DNA of 64,000 bases from Turbatrix aceti (taxonomy: Eukaryota > Nematoda > Chromadorea > Rhabditida > Panagrolaimidae). Numbering within the stretch: position 1 is the stretch's first letter; each line of letters opens with the position of its first letter. The notes beneath the pieces were generated by a model. It saw only the letters and a list, made by a program, of their open reading frames with translations. It was not told where the DNA came from and made no database searches. Location of the stretch: contig OZ017768.1 of assembly GCA_963969345.1 (NCBI GenBank), forward strand, positions 2,024,573 to 2,088,572. The letters are read 5' to 3'. This document shows, one piece after another, positions 21,355-32,203 of this stretch. The position numbers and the translations under genes are program-made.

Positions 21355-23339
21355 ATGATAGACGCAATACGAGGTGCGTTCGGTTTGAAATCGTCGGACA
21401 AGGGCAAGGATGACAAGGATCGAGACGACGGACACAGCCTGAAGGCGGGCGTAAACAAAACCGGCAGCGACGACGAGACCAAGCAGAAGTCAGCGTTCAA
21501 AAAGTTGTTCAAAATAGGCAACAAGGAACAAACTCCTCACGAAGAACACGAAAAACCCAAGGAGATCAGAAAGTTTAGGAGCAAGGATGGTAAGCCCGGG
21601 ACAGCACCCGTGAAGGATGACCGCAAGAAGAAATCCAGAAAGAAGCCTAGCAACGAGAAAGCGGGTACCAACACTTCAAGGTCTACCCTAAAAACTGAGA
21701 AGCTGACGCCGAGTGCTACTGCTCCTGCTCTTCCTCCTACACCTCCTGTCAATCCCCGGGTGAAAGAAGAGGTTTCCAAGTATTCTGACAAAATTACTGA
21801 TCAAAGTGTGCCAGGCTTGACCGAGGATTTCAAGAAACTCGATTCGTGGCATCCGGAAAACACCGACGCAGTTGCGTGCAACCAACCTGAGAATCTCAAC
21901 AAGTGCCGCCTCAAGGTGAGTTTTTGTTTTTGGGCGCAAACCCCAACTTATGTGCATTTTACGTACCAAAAATTTCAAAATTCAGGACATCTCGTGCTTC
22001 GAAGCGAGCAGAGTCAAACTCAAGAATGACGCGTTCATCCACGCCAACTACCTGACGACGGACATGAACAAGTACATCATCACACAAGCGCCTCTCGATA
22101 ACACGATCGAGACGTTCTGGCAGATGGCAGTTGAAGAGCGCTGTGAAGCCGTTATCATGCTGTGCAACATCACGGAAAATGGCCAAAAGAAGTGCGCCGA
22201 GTACTATCCGCAGACGCTGGGCGGCAGCGCGACTTTCGGTGAGTACACTATCAAGACGTCCAAGGGCCCGCCGGTCATGGAAGGTTCGAACATCAGTACA
22301 CTCACTGTTCAAGTTTCGGGGCCATCTGGACAGATTACGATCAAGCATTTTCACGTATGTTTTTTTTTGTTTTTTTTCAGATATTGAGCGCAATCATGTC
22401 AAAAGGGGGTCGCTGACCCTAGGGTTCGAACCCCCCCCCCCCGTATCGGCTCGGGAACGGGGGTAGTCGGGGGCAGAGGTGTCGGGGGCGGGGGAATTCT
22501 GCCCCCGACGGGGGCAGAAGTCGGCGGGGACGGGGGTAATTGCCCCCGAGTCCTATGAAAAAAAAGAAAAAAAGGTGTCAATTTTATCTTAAAACGAAAA
22601 CCGAGGCATATTTTGAACAAATGTTTCGTATTTTACTCTGTGATTTTTCGTATTTTACGAACCCTAGCTGACCCCCAAGGGCAGGGCTACCCCGGCCATC
22701 CGGGGTTTGGGGTGAACCCCAATGCCCCCAGTGTGCTCCTAATAAATATTTTTTGTATGTACAAAAATGACAAAAAAACAAAAACGGTTTTACGAACCCT
22801 AATTTTTATTGTTTTTTTGAATTTTTTTCTAAAATTTAGAAGGCCGCGCTCACAATTTTAGACCCCTTTACATACAATCGGTCGTTTCAGGTCACAGACT
22901 GGCCGGAGAAAGGAGTACCGGAATCGGTCGAACTCGGCATCATGAACGTACTCAGTCTTGTCAGAGGCAATAAGACGGTCATCGTGCACAGCTCACTTGG
23001 CGTCGGAAGAGCCGGCATGCTGATGCTCACCGAATTCATGCACAACAGACTGATGAGCGCCAGGCCCCTCGAAAATTCCATCGAAGCCCTGAAAGAACTC
23101 AGACGTCAAAGAGCGTTTGCTGTGCCAAACAACGTGGTTTGTGTTTATCGAGTTTGTTACAAATTCTCCGCTGACAACAACACTTTTAGCAATTCCTTTA
23201 TTCGCACCGTTTGTTGCTTCACTACCTGAGTGAGAAAAAAATCCTGGATCTTTCGCAGCGCTACCTGGAGTTCGTCGACGACTATGATGCCGCTATTAGG
23301 AAATGGAAACGTGAAGAAACCGAAAAGGGTGGCAACTAA
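21355..23339 (+). CDS. Phosphatase-like (PTP) protein with Cys to Ser at the active site
   Basis: Exons 21355-21915, 21986-22354, 22891-23136 and 23190-23339, all phase 0, give 441 residues. The first 130 residues are a Lys/Asp/Ser-rich disordered leader; the PTP domain runs from about residue 150 (…NLNKCRLKDISCFEASRV) to 425. The WPD loop reads DWPEKGVP (Glu 316), and the P-loop reads IVHSSLGVGRAG: Ser 344 (AGC, 22990-22992) replaces the nucleophilic Cys while Arg 350 is kept; the Thr/Ser after Arg is Ala. So the fold can bind phosphotyrosine but should not hydrolyse it. Intron 2 hosts a hAT-type MITE. No signal peptide. Confidence 0.85.
22420..22666. mobile_element. hAT-type MITE in a phosphatase intron
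   Basis: Ends TAGGGTTCG / CGAACCCTA with perfect 8-bp target duplication GCTGACCC at 22412-22419 and 22667-22674. The interior is a GC-rich run of GGGGGC/GCCCCC blocks then AT-rich sequence. No ORF. A second right-end-like sequence (TTTACGAACCCTAA) is at 22784-22798, and a GC/C-rich TAGGGTTC sequence at 23536. Confidence 0.8.
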
Positions 23340-24092
23340 GTGGAATAGAAGAATTGACTTTATTAACAAAATAGAACGACTTTTGTCTTTAATTAACTTT
23401 TGTCCTTGTATAAATACTTGTTGTTGATACCTTCACGCGGCTGTGTCATGACGCAAAGTATGAGTATTTTATTCTTAAAAAATGCGCACGCAGTAAAACG
23501 TGTAAAGCATATGTAGCATTATGCCTGATCCGTACTAGGGTTCCTGCCCCTCTCCTCGTATCCTCCCCCCCCATTGACGATTTCGCCCCCGTGAAATTTC
23601 CCGTACCCCCCCCCCCGTGAAAATTTTCTCCCCGTAAAATTCCTAATTCAAAATATTAACGCCGTTTTTGAAAAAAATTACAAAAAATTCAGGGGAAGGG
23701 GAAAGCTCTTTCACATTTTCACAGCGCAAGTGAAAGAGAAATTTTGTTTACCTGTAGATTTCGCTAACCGTTTATTTGAAGACCTCTTTTCGAATTTTTA
23801 ATAATTTCGCTAATAAGCCTCATTTCGCGATTTTTTGGTTTTCACAATTGACTTACATAAAATCGAAAAGTTGATAAAAGATTGACAAATGTCACAATCT
23901 ATAAATATAAGCGCAATCACTGATGTACATGCAACGCACACTCGCTCACCATTGCTCTATATTCAATAGGTTGTGCACAAATGTCAATCTAGAAAAACGT
24001 TTATTTCCGTGTAAAGAGTTCCTTGATACCAGTTAATCAATCGCGGTGTTTTTTGCTTTTGAGCTCAATTTTGTTATTTTAGAGAAATCAAG
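23340..24092. other. Intergenic, C-rich tract plus AT-rich sequence
   Basis: 23530-23640 is a C-rich tract (runs of 8-13 C) starting TAGGGTTC like the end of the MITE in the neighbouring intron; a right end was not found. The rest shows no gene. Confidence 0.4.
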
Positions 24093-24619
24093 ATGCGTCC
24101 TTTATCTTCTGTGTATCATAGTTTGTTGATATCGGAAATCATGAATGACAATAGAAAATTTACATCTCAACGTCTCCGAAACCTAATTTTGTCTTCACGC
24201 GAAATAAGCTACTCATTTGTTTTTTTCATGGATCACTACAACGCAATTTACAACAACGGTATTATTTGTTTGTCTGTAGGTACTACCAATTTTGTCTTCT
24301 TTTTTTTTAATTGATGTCTGAATTTTAGGCTCCAAAACACAGCATTGGTGAAACGTTGTTTATTGATTTTGAAACAAATTTTTGGATTGTGCCGTTTGTT
24401 TCAAAGCTTCAGATTAAAACTATTCTAAAAAAGGCAAAACCGATGTTTTTCGAAAAACTACATCGTGTTATAAGTAAATTCCGAATTTAAAAAAATTGCT
24501 ACAAGAATTGCATTAAAATCAAGTTTTCAGATCTGGTACAACTGAACGTGATAATGTCCGAAAAAGAGCCACTTTCATTTTCAAATTTTATAACCGATAT
24601 CCACTGCGCAGCAGCCTAA
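24093..24619 (+). CDS. Unrecognised small protein (138 aa)
   Basis: Exons 24093-24275, 24329-24473 and 24531-24619 (phases 0 and 1) with GTAGGT and GTAAAT donors and TTTTAG / TTTTCAG acceptors. The product starts MRPLSSVYHSLLISEIMND, has aromatic-rich segments (SYSFVFFMDHYNAIYNNG; FIDFETNFWIVPFVSKLQ) and ends SNFITDIHCAAA. No signal peptide or membrane helix. Three well-placed short introns joining one open frame are the main support; no family is recognised. Confidence 0.5.
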
Positions 24620-25328
24620 CTACGTTCAATGTTTTGCTCATTTATGTTCGGGTTCAAATTTCTGGCATTCAAACAATTTTATCCATAAATTGCAATTTGG
24701 CAAATAAAAAGACACGGTTGAGTCACGGAATTTCGAATTTTCAGTAGTATAAAAAAATGAATAATACTTGGTTTTTATTTTTCTCTAAAACATTACAATT
24801 AAAAAACATTACAAGCTTTTTTTAATTATCTGCTTGACGCAAGTACAAGCAAGTACAGGTGCAGATCGTTATTGCAATATGAATTTCGGGGAACCATTTA
24901 CAGGTTTCTTAACATAAATATTTTGGGTGCCATACGTGATAAAAAAATAAAGTTAGGAACAGTTGACGACAGTTGCATTCGCCGGCACAAATTTGTTCTT
25001 TCTGATCTGTCAATTTCTCTCAAATCAAAAACCTTTGTTGTGAATTTGATGCACTTTTGTGTCTTCAGTTTTTTGAGCATTTCAATGCATTTCTTGTATC
25101 CAACATCATTTTTTTCTGATTAAAATTCAAAAACATCGGGATCATTTTTGGATCGTTATACGCCCCTACAATTTGTTTTCTTGCAAAAAGCATTCTGTTT
25201 ATGCACAAAACATTCTGTTTATGCAGAAATATTGTTGGTAGGGTGGAATAAAACTCAAAATTATGCAAAACCTGTGAATGCCGAGGATCACGCAAAAAAT
25301 AACGCAGGACCGAAAAACGACCCTATTT
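24620..25328. other. Intergenic upstream of the zinc-finger gene
   Basis: AT-rich. 25191-25222 has a doubled CATTCTGTTTATGCA. Open frames here (e.g. 25148-25663) run through low-complexity sequence and the acceptor of the next gene, so I treat them as chance. Confidence 0.4.
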
Positions 25329-25404
25329 ATGCAAATTTGCTCACGACGCCGACGATGCCAATCCGAATGCAAATGAGCAACGGGATGGAGACTATTATGC
25401 AAAT
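25329..25404 (+). promoter_or_regulatory. Cluster of three perfect octamers ATGCAAAT
   Basis: ATGCAAAT occurs at 25329-25336, 25367-25374 and 25397-25404, with half matches (TTATGCA) at 25201-25224 and 25262. The octamer is the classical POU-homeodomain site. The cluster lies about 140-230 bp upstream of a candidate spliced-leader acceptor (CAACAG ending at 25542) for the zinc-finger gene. One more octamer is at 26785-26792, upstream of the protease gene. Confidence 0.45.
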
Positions 25405-25561
25405 CAGGAACAACGAAAGCGCTGCTGCACAAAACAGGACCCCAGCGCGGTCGCTGGCCGGTCGTTGGAGGTTGTCGTCGTCGTTGTTGCCACATTTTTT
25501 TGGTTCACATACATACTATTTATTTTTCTTTTTTTTTCAACAGTCGTATTCATTTTTTGTC

Positions 25562-26530
25562 ATGGATTCCGGTGGAGAATTATTTCAAGCCTTAGGGTGT
25601 CCTATTTGTCCTGGGATTTTTGTAGACACTTTATGGAGGTTTGTTGACGTAAAAAAATTTTAAAAACACAATTTGTTAAAATAATTTTATTTCTTTTCCG
25701 GCCTAAAATTTTCAAACTTGAATTTTTTAATTTTCAAAATTTCAAAATTTTCTAATTTTCAAATGTCAAATTTTAAAAATTAAAATTGTAAAATTTTAAA
25801 AATTTAAAGTTTTTTCAGTCTGATTGCCCACATTTCAACGGCTCACATTGACTCCATGATCCCGCTTGACTTTGAATCCCTCCAACGATGCAAGAAACTC
25901 GTTCCCAAATCGACAGTCTGCGTCATTCGACCTGCGTTCTGCGACACACCCGATCCGGGGCCCGAACAACCCCCGAATCCGCCTCCAAACATCTCAGATA
26001 ACGAAACTTCCCCCTTTCCGGGCGATAGTGGAGCTCTTCCCATGCTCGACGATTCAATAACAGCCGCGGCTTTTGCAGAAGCTGTCCAAAAAGCTCTTGA
26101 ACAGGCTGTTAGCGGTAATTGTACAAGCACGAATGAATCCTACGAAGAAAAATCCCCAAGCCCGGATAAAAGTCTCCAGATGCCTGGAGGCGGAAACAGA
26201 AGAGTAAAGAGGCAGTCTTCATACACGCTGCCCCCTCGACCGCCCCGCAAGCAGGTTTGCCAAACGTGCGGACAGCTTTTTGACAATCGATGCTTGCTTA
26301 CACTGCATCTTATGACTCACAAACGTCGAACGCACCCTTTTCAATGCCCGGTACCGGGGTGCTTCCAGTGCTATGATTCGAGGCCCAAGTTTCGAAGTCA
26401 TCTCGCGAGAGTGCATCGGGATATACCCTATGACAAGCTTGAGAGACTGGTTAATGCTCCGGCAACAATGAGTGACGTCACAAAAGTGGGAGAACAGCGA
26501 ACTGTGTCACCTGGAGATGAGAAAATTTGA
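25562..26530 (+). CDS. C2H2 zinc-finger protein
   Basis: Exons 25562-25638 and 25819-26530 (phase 2) give 262 residues. A T-rich acceptor TTTTTCAACAG ends at 25542, 19 bases before the ATG. Finger 1 (C13, C16, H30, H35) spans the intron; fingers 2 (C173, C176, H189, H193) and 3 (C202, C207, H220, H225) are adjacent at the C-terminus. Between them is a Pro/Ser-rich acidic linker and a basic RRVKRQ patch that may be a nuclear signal. Likely a DNA-binding regulator; closest family unknown. Confidence 0.7.
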
Positions 26531-26871
26531 TTCCTTGTGTTTACGATAAATGTTTTTCACAAAACGTGTCTTGGGGCCTTCAGAAAGTAAAAAAATTACA
26601 AAACAGCGCGTGCGCATTTTGCCTATGCAGTTTTCGTGTAGAGAGTATCGAAAAGCAGACAAATCAACAAAGAAACGCATTCACACTCACTTTTTTGAGG
26701 GAGGATTAAATATATGCAAAATTACGGCACAAATATACACATTTATGCCTGCAGAAATCTTTCAGCTCTAAATTCTCAAATCTTATGCAAATTTTTGCAC
26801 GATAAAATAAGAAAAAAAATTGTTGTCAGCCATTTCTTCATTGTGTGTTATCTGCTTTCGCAACTGCAGTG

Positions 26872-27979
26872 ATGTCACAAAGCGGTGTCCGAACACCGAA
26901 TGGCCCTCCCAGTTCTGTTATTGCATTTGGTTTTACGTTTTTTGGTATTCTGTTTGGCCTTATTATCATTATTCTCTACCTGTATGTTACATTTGATAAG
27001 AATGAGAATTATGACTTTGACGATAGTACGGCCGACGTTGTTTCCGAGCACCTTTATGTTGTCCTACTTTACTCGCATTGCATCCGCACTGGTTGGGTAC
27101 GTTGTCAATTTTTGTATCTTTTGATGTAATATTATTTTATATTTTACAGAAACGATGCACGGGTAGTGTGATTTCAAAAAAACACGTACTGACTGCGGCA
27201 CACTGCATCGTCTGCAATATTACCGAAACTAACGCTACTTTGTAAGTAAATATTTTTTTTCACAAAAAAACAACACATTTTGATTTCAGACGTTTTGTTA
27301 ATGAAATCAAGATAAAAACTCAGGGCTGGTGGGGACTTTACCAATTCCATACTTTCGCGCGTAGCAAAGATATTGCTATCATAGAGCTCGGCTACGATGA
27401 ATTTGATGTTTCTCCAGTCAAATTGTTATACGGCAAAAACGTGACAGATGAAACTTTATATATGGAGCATGATTTGACTGCTCTCGGCCTCGGACTTCCA
27501 GAAAAACGCAATAAAAAAATCGATGTCAGAAAATTGTACAAAAAAAGTAAGATTTTTTCATACAAAAAAAATCAGTTATGCCATCATACTTTTTTTCAGC
27601 GCTAAATGATGGCGATCTAATACTTCGCAATTACGGTATGCACACATTTAATTTGGACTATATCACAATACTGAACGGAGAAGCGCTCAAAAAAGTGTGG
27701 TACGGAGACAGTGGAGGTCCACTTGTGATTACTCGCTCACAATTAGGAACAAAGTATTTTCAAAACACTTCAACCCCTGTTGTGTATCAACAAATTGGAT
27801 TGATATCCGGCAAAGCAAACGCCTTGAATGCTCCTAATGGCACAAAAAATATTAGTACGTTTTGCACCTGTTTTTTTATTACATTAATTAATTGGGCTTT
27901 TATAGATGGGTTTGTGCCTATTTCTGCTTACTGCGACTTTATTCAAGACTTTACTAATTCTAAAGCCGTATGCCGTTAG
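26872..27979 (+). CDS. Type-II membrane trypsin-like serine protease
   Basis: Exons 26872-27096, 27150-27241, 27290-27546, 27600-27854 and 27906-27979 (phases 0, 2, 1, 1) give 300 residues. The N-terminus has one membrane segment (SSVIAFGFTFFGILFGLIII) with no signal cleavage site. The S1 catalytic triad is visible: His93 in TAAHC, Asp133 in SKDIAIIEL, Ser229 in YGDSGGP. No R/K-IVGG activation site is visible between the anchor and the protease domain, where an S1 zymogen normally has one; the domain starts near EHLYVVLLYSHCIRTGW. So either activation is unusual or the enzyme is constitutively in one state. An octamer lies 85 bp upstream. Confidence 0.8.
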
Positions 27980-28268
27980 ATTTTGTAAGAGAGCGTACGG
28001 CGCTGAGAATCATGTGTATATTTACTGAAATGACCAAAAATAAAATGTGTTCTTTTTTTATTGGCGAAATGACTTTGTCTCCTGGGGATGAGGAAATCTG
28101 TAGTTTTTTTGTGTGTACTATAGTTTGCAATTTTCGTGTCGAGAGTGAAAAAAACGCGCAAGATGCGCATTTAAAATTTTTTTTTTATCGCATTGTTAAA
28201 AAAAACACAATCATGACTGTTTTCCTGGTAAGAAGTTCATTTATTGCAAAACAGTGGAAAAATGTACA

Positions 28269-28765
28269 CTAGCAAATTCTCTTGTATTTTCCAACGTAAT
28301 TATTGCAGCTTGGACAGACTGAAAAAAAAAACTATAATTTTTTTTACTCAATAAAAATTCAAAAAGCTTACAGTGATGAACATCTTTCGTTGATTCTAGG
28401 CAAAAGGGTATACAACAGCACAACCACAACCTAAAAAATTGCATACATATTTCAAACTTTTCCAATAAAAAAAGTTGTGCATACCCCAAAAGAAAGCATC
28501 CGGCCGCGAGAAGCCAAGTCGCCAGTCCGTGCTTGAAGACGACCTCTGTGAGCACCAATTGATGGCATTCCGTGCACCGCATTCGAACGGGGAAGGGCCC
28601 AAAAACGGGCTTGTACGTTCCGATCGCCGACGAAGCCCTCGATCCATGGGATAGACGGGATGGCGAACGCTCGGGTGGAGATCCACCTCCTCTACCTGGC
28701 TGGAGATCGCTTAGCGAAGCTGCTGGAGAAAGTATTATCTCTATTGGCGACGCAATTTTGGACAC
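28269..28765 (-). CDS. LITAF-domain membrane-associated protein (5' end uncertain)
   Basis: Complement join of ...28485, 28430-28372 and 28318-28269 (phases 2 and 1). Pro/Ser/Arg-rich leader, then the LITAF fold: CTEC (first CxxC knuckle), LVLTEVVFKHGLATWLLAAG, a hydrophobic membrane-dipping segment ending CFLLGLWLCCCIPFC, then STKDVHHFCPSC (second knuckle) and the short tail YVGKYKRIC. LITAF proteins sit on late endosomes/lysosomes by this zinc-linked amphipathic hairpin. No in-frame ATG precedes the leader; a C/T-poor TAG at about 28777 could be an acceptor for an unseen first exon. Confidence 0.75.
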
Positions 28766-29005
28766 ATACAGCAGCTACACGAGACAGGGACACAAAATGT
28801 GTATTCTAGCCAAGTCGGCTGTTTTTTTCAGGGGATAAAAATAATTTTCTGCACCTTCACTCTTGTTAGCTGCGGGCAAGTGGGCGATGCACCTGTCGTT
28901 ACCCGCCACCTTCTGCGAATTATCAACTTCTCAATTTATCCCCAAAAATTAAAAAGCTGCTATACACACATCATGTTCCATTTATAAAAAACCCGAAAAA
29001 AGTTT

Positions 29006-29078
29006 CGCTCCCGGGTGGGTTCGAACCACCGACCTTTCGGTTAACAGCCGAGCGCGCTGCCGACTGCGCCACAGAAGC
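29006..29078 (-). tRNA. tRNA-Asn (GTT)
   Basis: On the minus strand a full cloverleaf: acceptor GCTTCTG pairs with CGGGAGC through G-T pairs, A box TGGCGCAGTCGG, anticodon arm CTCGGCTGTTAACCGAAAG (anticodon GTT at 29045-29043), B box GGTTCGAACCC. No intron. A T-run (28996-29000) follows the 3' end as the Pol III stop. Confidence 0.95.
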
Positions 29079-29176
29079 GTGAATTTCGGCCTTCCGGGTG
29101 CGTTTAAAAAACGAATTTAAAAATTATTAAAATTTATAAAAAAAATTTAAACAATTTATTTACAACCAAAATGTTA

Positions 29177-30756
29177 TCATCGCCTTTTACTGCTTTCCAT
29201 AGACTGCATAGCAAGAAGGTATCGATCGTAATCGACATTTGGGGTGACGAAGTGAAAGCTGGATCTTTCGTACACCTGGTAGTAAAGTTTGTCAATTTCC
29301 TTCTGCATGTCAACATTCAAGGTGTTGTACAAGGCGCGGTAGAAATCATTGATTTCTGTTTGTGAGATGTCTGATCGATAGAAAGTTTTCTGAAAACAAA
29401 ATTGAATTATGAAGAGGGGGGGGGGGAAAGTGCGTCAGTAAAAAAGAAGTACCCAAGGTAATCTATAAAGCGATTTATAGACAAATTATAGACGCTTTAT
29501 AGAGCAGAAATAGACAAATTTATACTATATTTTAGCTAACACTCTTGTCTATATAGACAACAAAATGATGCAAATGTTCACCTTGTCTATATAGCTAAAG
29601 CGTGTTATCTATAAAAAAATGACTTTCATCCTCAAATACTTCAAATTTGCATATTACAGTGGTTTTTTTGCGATCGTGGCAGATTCGCCACGTGGAGTTG
29701 TGTTGCTTTTGATTTTTTCCAGATCCTTTTCCAGACCTATTTTTTTTGACTTTTTCCCTTTACATTTATTTCCTCTGTTTCGAACGCACCAAATCGGATA
29801 CAATTTTTTTTTATAAATAGATTTGTAAAAAGTAGATGATAGGCGATGTTTAACGGATGTTAGGCCGTAACACTTGAAAACTCCAAAACATAGCTCTGAT
29901 ATTTGTTGCATCCAGCATCCTCGCAGTAGATCTTCAGTTTTTGCCGGCAAAAACTGAAAAAAATAGAATTCCGCACCCCACAAACACTTACGTTGCGACA
30001 CAAAATCACGAAATGAAGTCACACTGAATTTTTTTTGATAACAGTTGAAGTAATTTCATGAAATGCAAATTATTTTCAGGTAAATTAAAGACGGATTGCC
30101 AAAACGTTTTGTCATAACTTTATTCCCGTTTAGCTATTTTTTTATAGCTAACTCTCTTCTCTATATAGAGAAGAATTTTTTTGCAAATTTTTTTCATGTC
30201 TATATAGCTTGTTCGCTATCTAAAACATAGTATGTTTGGCTATAACTGCTCTATAAAATTTATAGAGTCTATAAACTCATAGATAGCAGACCTTGGGTAG
30301 TACAATTGCTTTTCCTTTTTCCCAAAAAAGGTTGCTCGCAGGTGAAATCACTTCCCTTCCCCCTCTCCTGCAGCATATATCACCTACCAAAGCCTGTCGA
30401 AAAGTTTTTGTCACAGCGGGTGAAAGAATTTCAGTTTTGGCGAGAAAAATAGACTTTGAAAGTGCCGAGTGATATTTGACATCTTCAATCCAGCTGAAAA
30501 ATGTATTCTGCGTGTCGGGATCCGGATGGGTGGATAAAAAGTCGTCCAGAGCCTCGGCCAGGCGATTGCGAACGGCAAAATCGGTATCAAAGATGACAGC
30601 TAGCTCGACCGCAGCTTCGGGGGGTACCTGATTGAGAATCCAGACTGTAGCATGTTCAAAGACGTTGGCATCTGTCTGTTGAAGGTCTGTGAGCAGCCTA
30701 GATGTCACCGGGAACACAAAAAATAGCACTGACATATAAAAGCTTACTTTCGGCAT
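29177..30756 (-). CDS. Small probably secreted protein with a transposon in its intron
   Basis: Complement join of 30756-30388 and 29389-29177 (phase 0, GTAGGT donor, TTTTCAG acceptor) gives 193 residues. An N-terminal hydrophobic stretch (SFYMSVLFFVFPVTS) looks like a signal peptide; the rest is helical and acidic (VPPEAAVELAVIFDTDFA; LAEALDDFLSTHPDPDTQ), and the last exon continues KTFYRSDISQTEINDFYRAL and ends SMESSKRR. No domain recognised. The intron contains an 846-bp TA-flanked element. The first five codons and the whole upstream region lie in a 1.4-kb segment that is duplicated at 40.6 kb. Short open frames inside the intron element could be extra exons, but do not fit phase. Confidence 0.5.
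29452..30297. mobile_element. TA-flanked (Tc1/mariner-type) MITE
   Basis: About 65-bp imperfect terminal inverted repeats beginning CCCAAGGT, with shared TTTATAGAC and TATAGAGCAG blocks, flanked by TA on both sides (29450-29451, 30298-30299). Internal short palindromes around TCTATATAGA. No transposase frame. Confidence 0.75.
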
Positions 30757-32149
30757 TTCTGAACACTGAAAGAAAATTTGTATAAATACATCAACAAATA
30801 TTGTTGCCTAACGCGTGATTTATATACACTTTTAAAAATAACGTCAAACTTTGTTCAAAAATTTCACGTCAGGATAATACTCAAGTTTTTTTTACTTTTC
30901 TTTGATCACTCATGCATGATTCAGGTTTTGTCGCGGTAAACATACTGGTTTTCACTTTTTTTAAGTAAAAGTTATTACGCAACTCGGAAAAAAATATAAT
31001 CGAATTAGTGGAAAAGTTGAACGATTGAATAATTGAACGTTTCAAGATCACTTGAACGTTTCAGGACAGAACCGACACAACAGACACCTTTGTTTTATTG
31101 CGTTCGCGGAAAATCGTCTGATTTTTCTTGGCGTCAAGTCAACTGGAATCTGAAGTCCCGTATGTATGTAACATCAACAAAAAGTCAATTACGAGAAATT
31201 CGAAAATGACTGCACCTTAAATTTAATTAATGGAAAAGGTAAAAAATAAACCTTCTAATTAATTTTTTTGTTTGTTTCAAATCACCGAAAAAAACCAAAA
31301 AAAACAACCATAAAATACTCCTGCCTTCCAAAAAACAACTGTCTAAATATTTACTTTTAAGACAGGCACATACACAGAAAATTCATGTTACGCGACGTCG
31401 TAAAAGTACGCTGCCGCAATTTGTTAATATCCTTGTAGCCGCGGGGCCGAGGCCATCGAGTCCTAGTCCTTTTTAAACTTTTTTAGACACTTGATTAATT
31501 TTTTTTGTGCATTGTTCAAATTTACTCCACCTAAAAGAAAAAAAATAACCACCAAACAAACCCGTCTCGTTTTTTTTCCTTTTTTTTGTCGTGAAAGATG
31601 ACTATATACACACACATAAGTGAAATAAAGACGAATTGAATAACAAAGAAGCATCCAACAAAAAAAGTTGAATGATGGGAAAAAATCGAATCGTTAAACA
31701 CACCTGACTGACGACACGACACGGTGTTGCAAAAACAACTCATTTTCACACTAAAACTGAACCGTTTATCGTTTATCAGCGAGTGCAGTGCGCAACCAGG
31801 AAGGAAGGCAGGTATACCTGGGCGGTGGTATAACATTGGCCAGAAGAATGGTTGAAAATACATGAATGAATACCTGTTCAACTACGCAACTCAAACCTAT
31901 GCATGACGCCTGACAGTGATAAAAAAGTTGTGTGATACAATTAAGTTAAATGACTGTAACCGAGTAATGAAAACGAAAAAAACATGAACGAAATTAATAT
32001 GTATTTTGCCGTTCTAGCGCACCTTTTCGCCCCTCCTCAATTTTCACGTTTTTCAGCCATTTTAAGGCTTATTTTTAACATAAACAAGTCTTAACTCTTC
32101 GAAAATGTGTCATTTTCAACAATTTTCAAAAATGGTAAAAAGGTCGAAA
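30738..32149. repeat. 1.4-kb segmental repeat, copy A
   Basis: Matches 40613-42024 base for base as far as I compared (constant offset 9875; one difference seen, GCCCCTCC versus GCCCATCC near 32030), and its 31431-32149 half matches 48621-49342 in inverted orientation. It contains the start codon and upstream region of the secreted-protein gene at its left edge and a minus-strand open frame 31881-31531 in its right half. Confidence 0.9.
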
Positions 32150-32203
32150 TGCGCTACCTTAAAAATGTGGTCGAAATCCAGTGGTCGAAATGGTCGAAAT
32201 CCC

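Noticed and set aside
22418..22434. GGTTCGAACCC resembling a tRNA T-arm
   Set aside because: No A box, no anticodon arm or acceptor fold around it; it is the end of a hAT-type MITE with an 8-bp target duplication.
25148..25663. Plus-strand 171-codon ORF upstream of the zinc-finger gene
   Set aside because: Passes through octamer repeats, a T-rich acceptor and an intron donor; composition is not coding.
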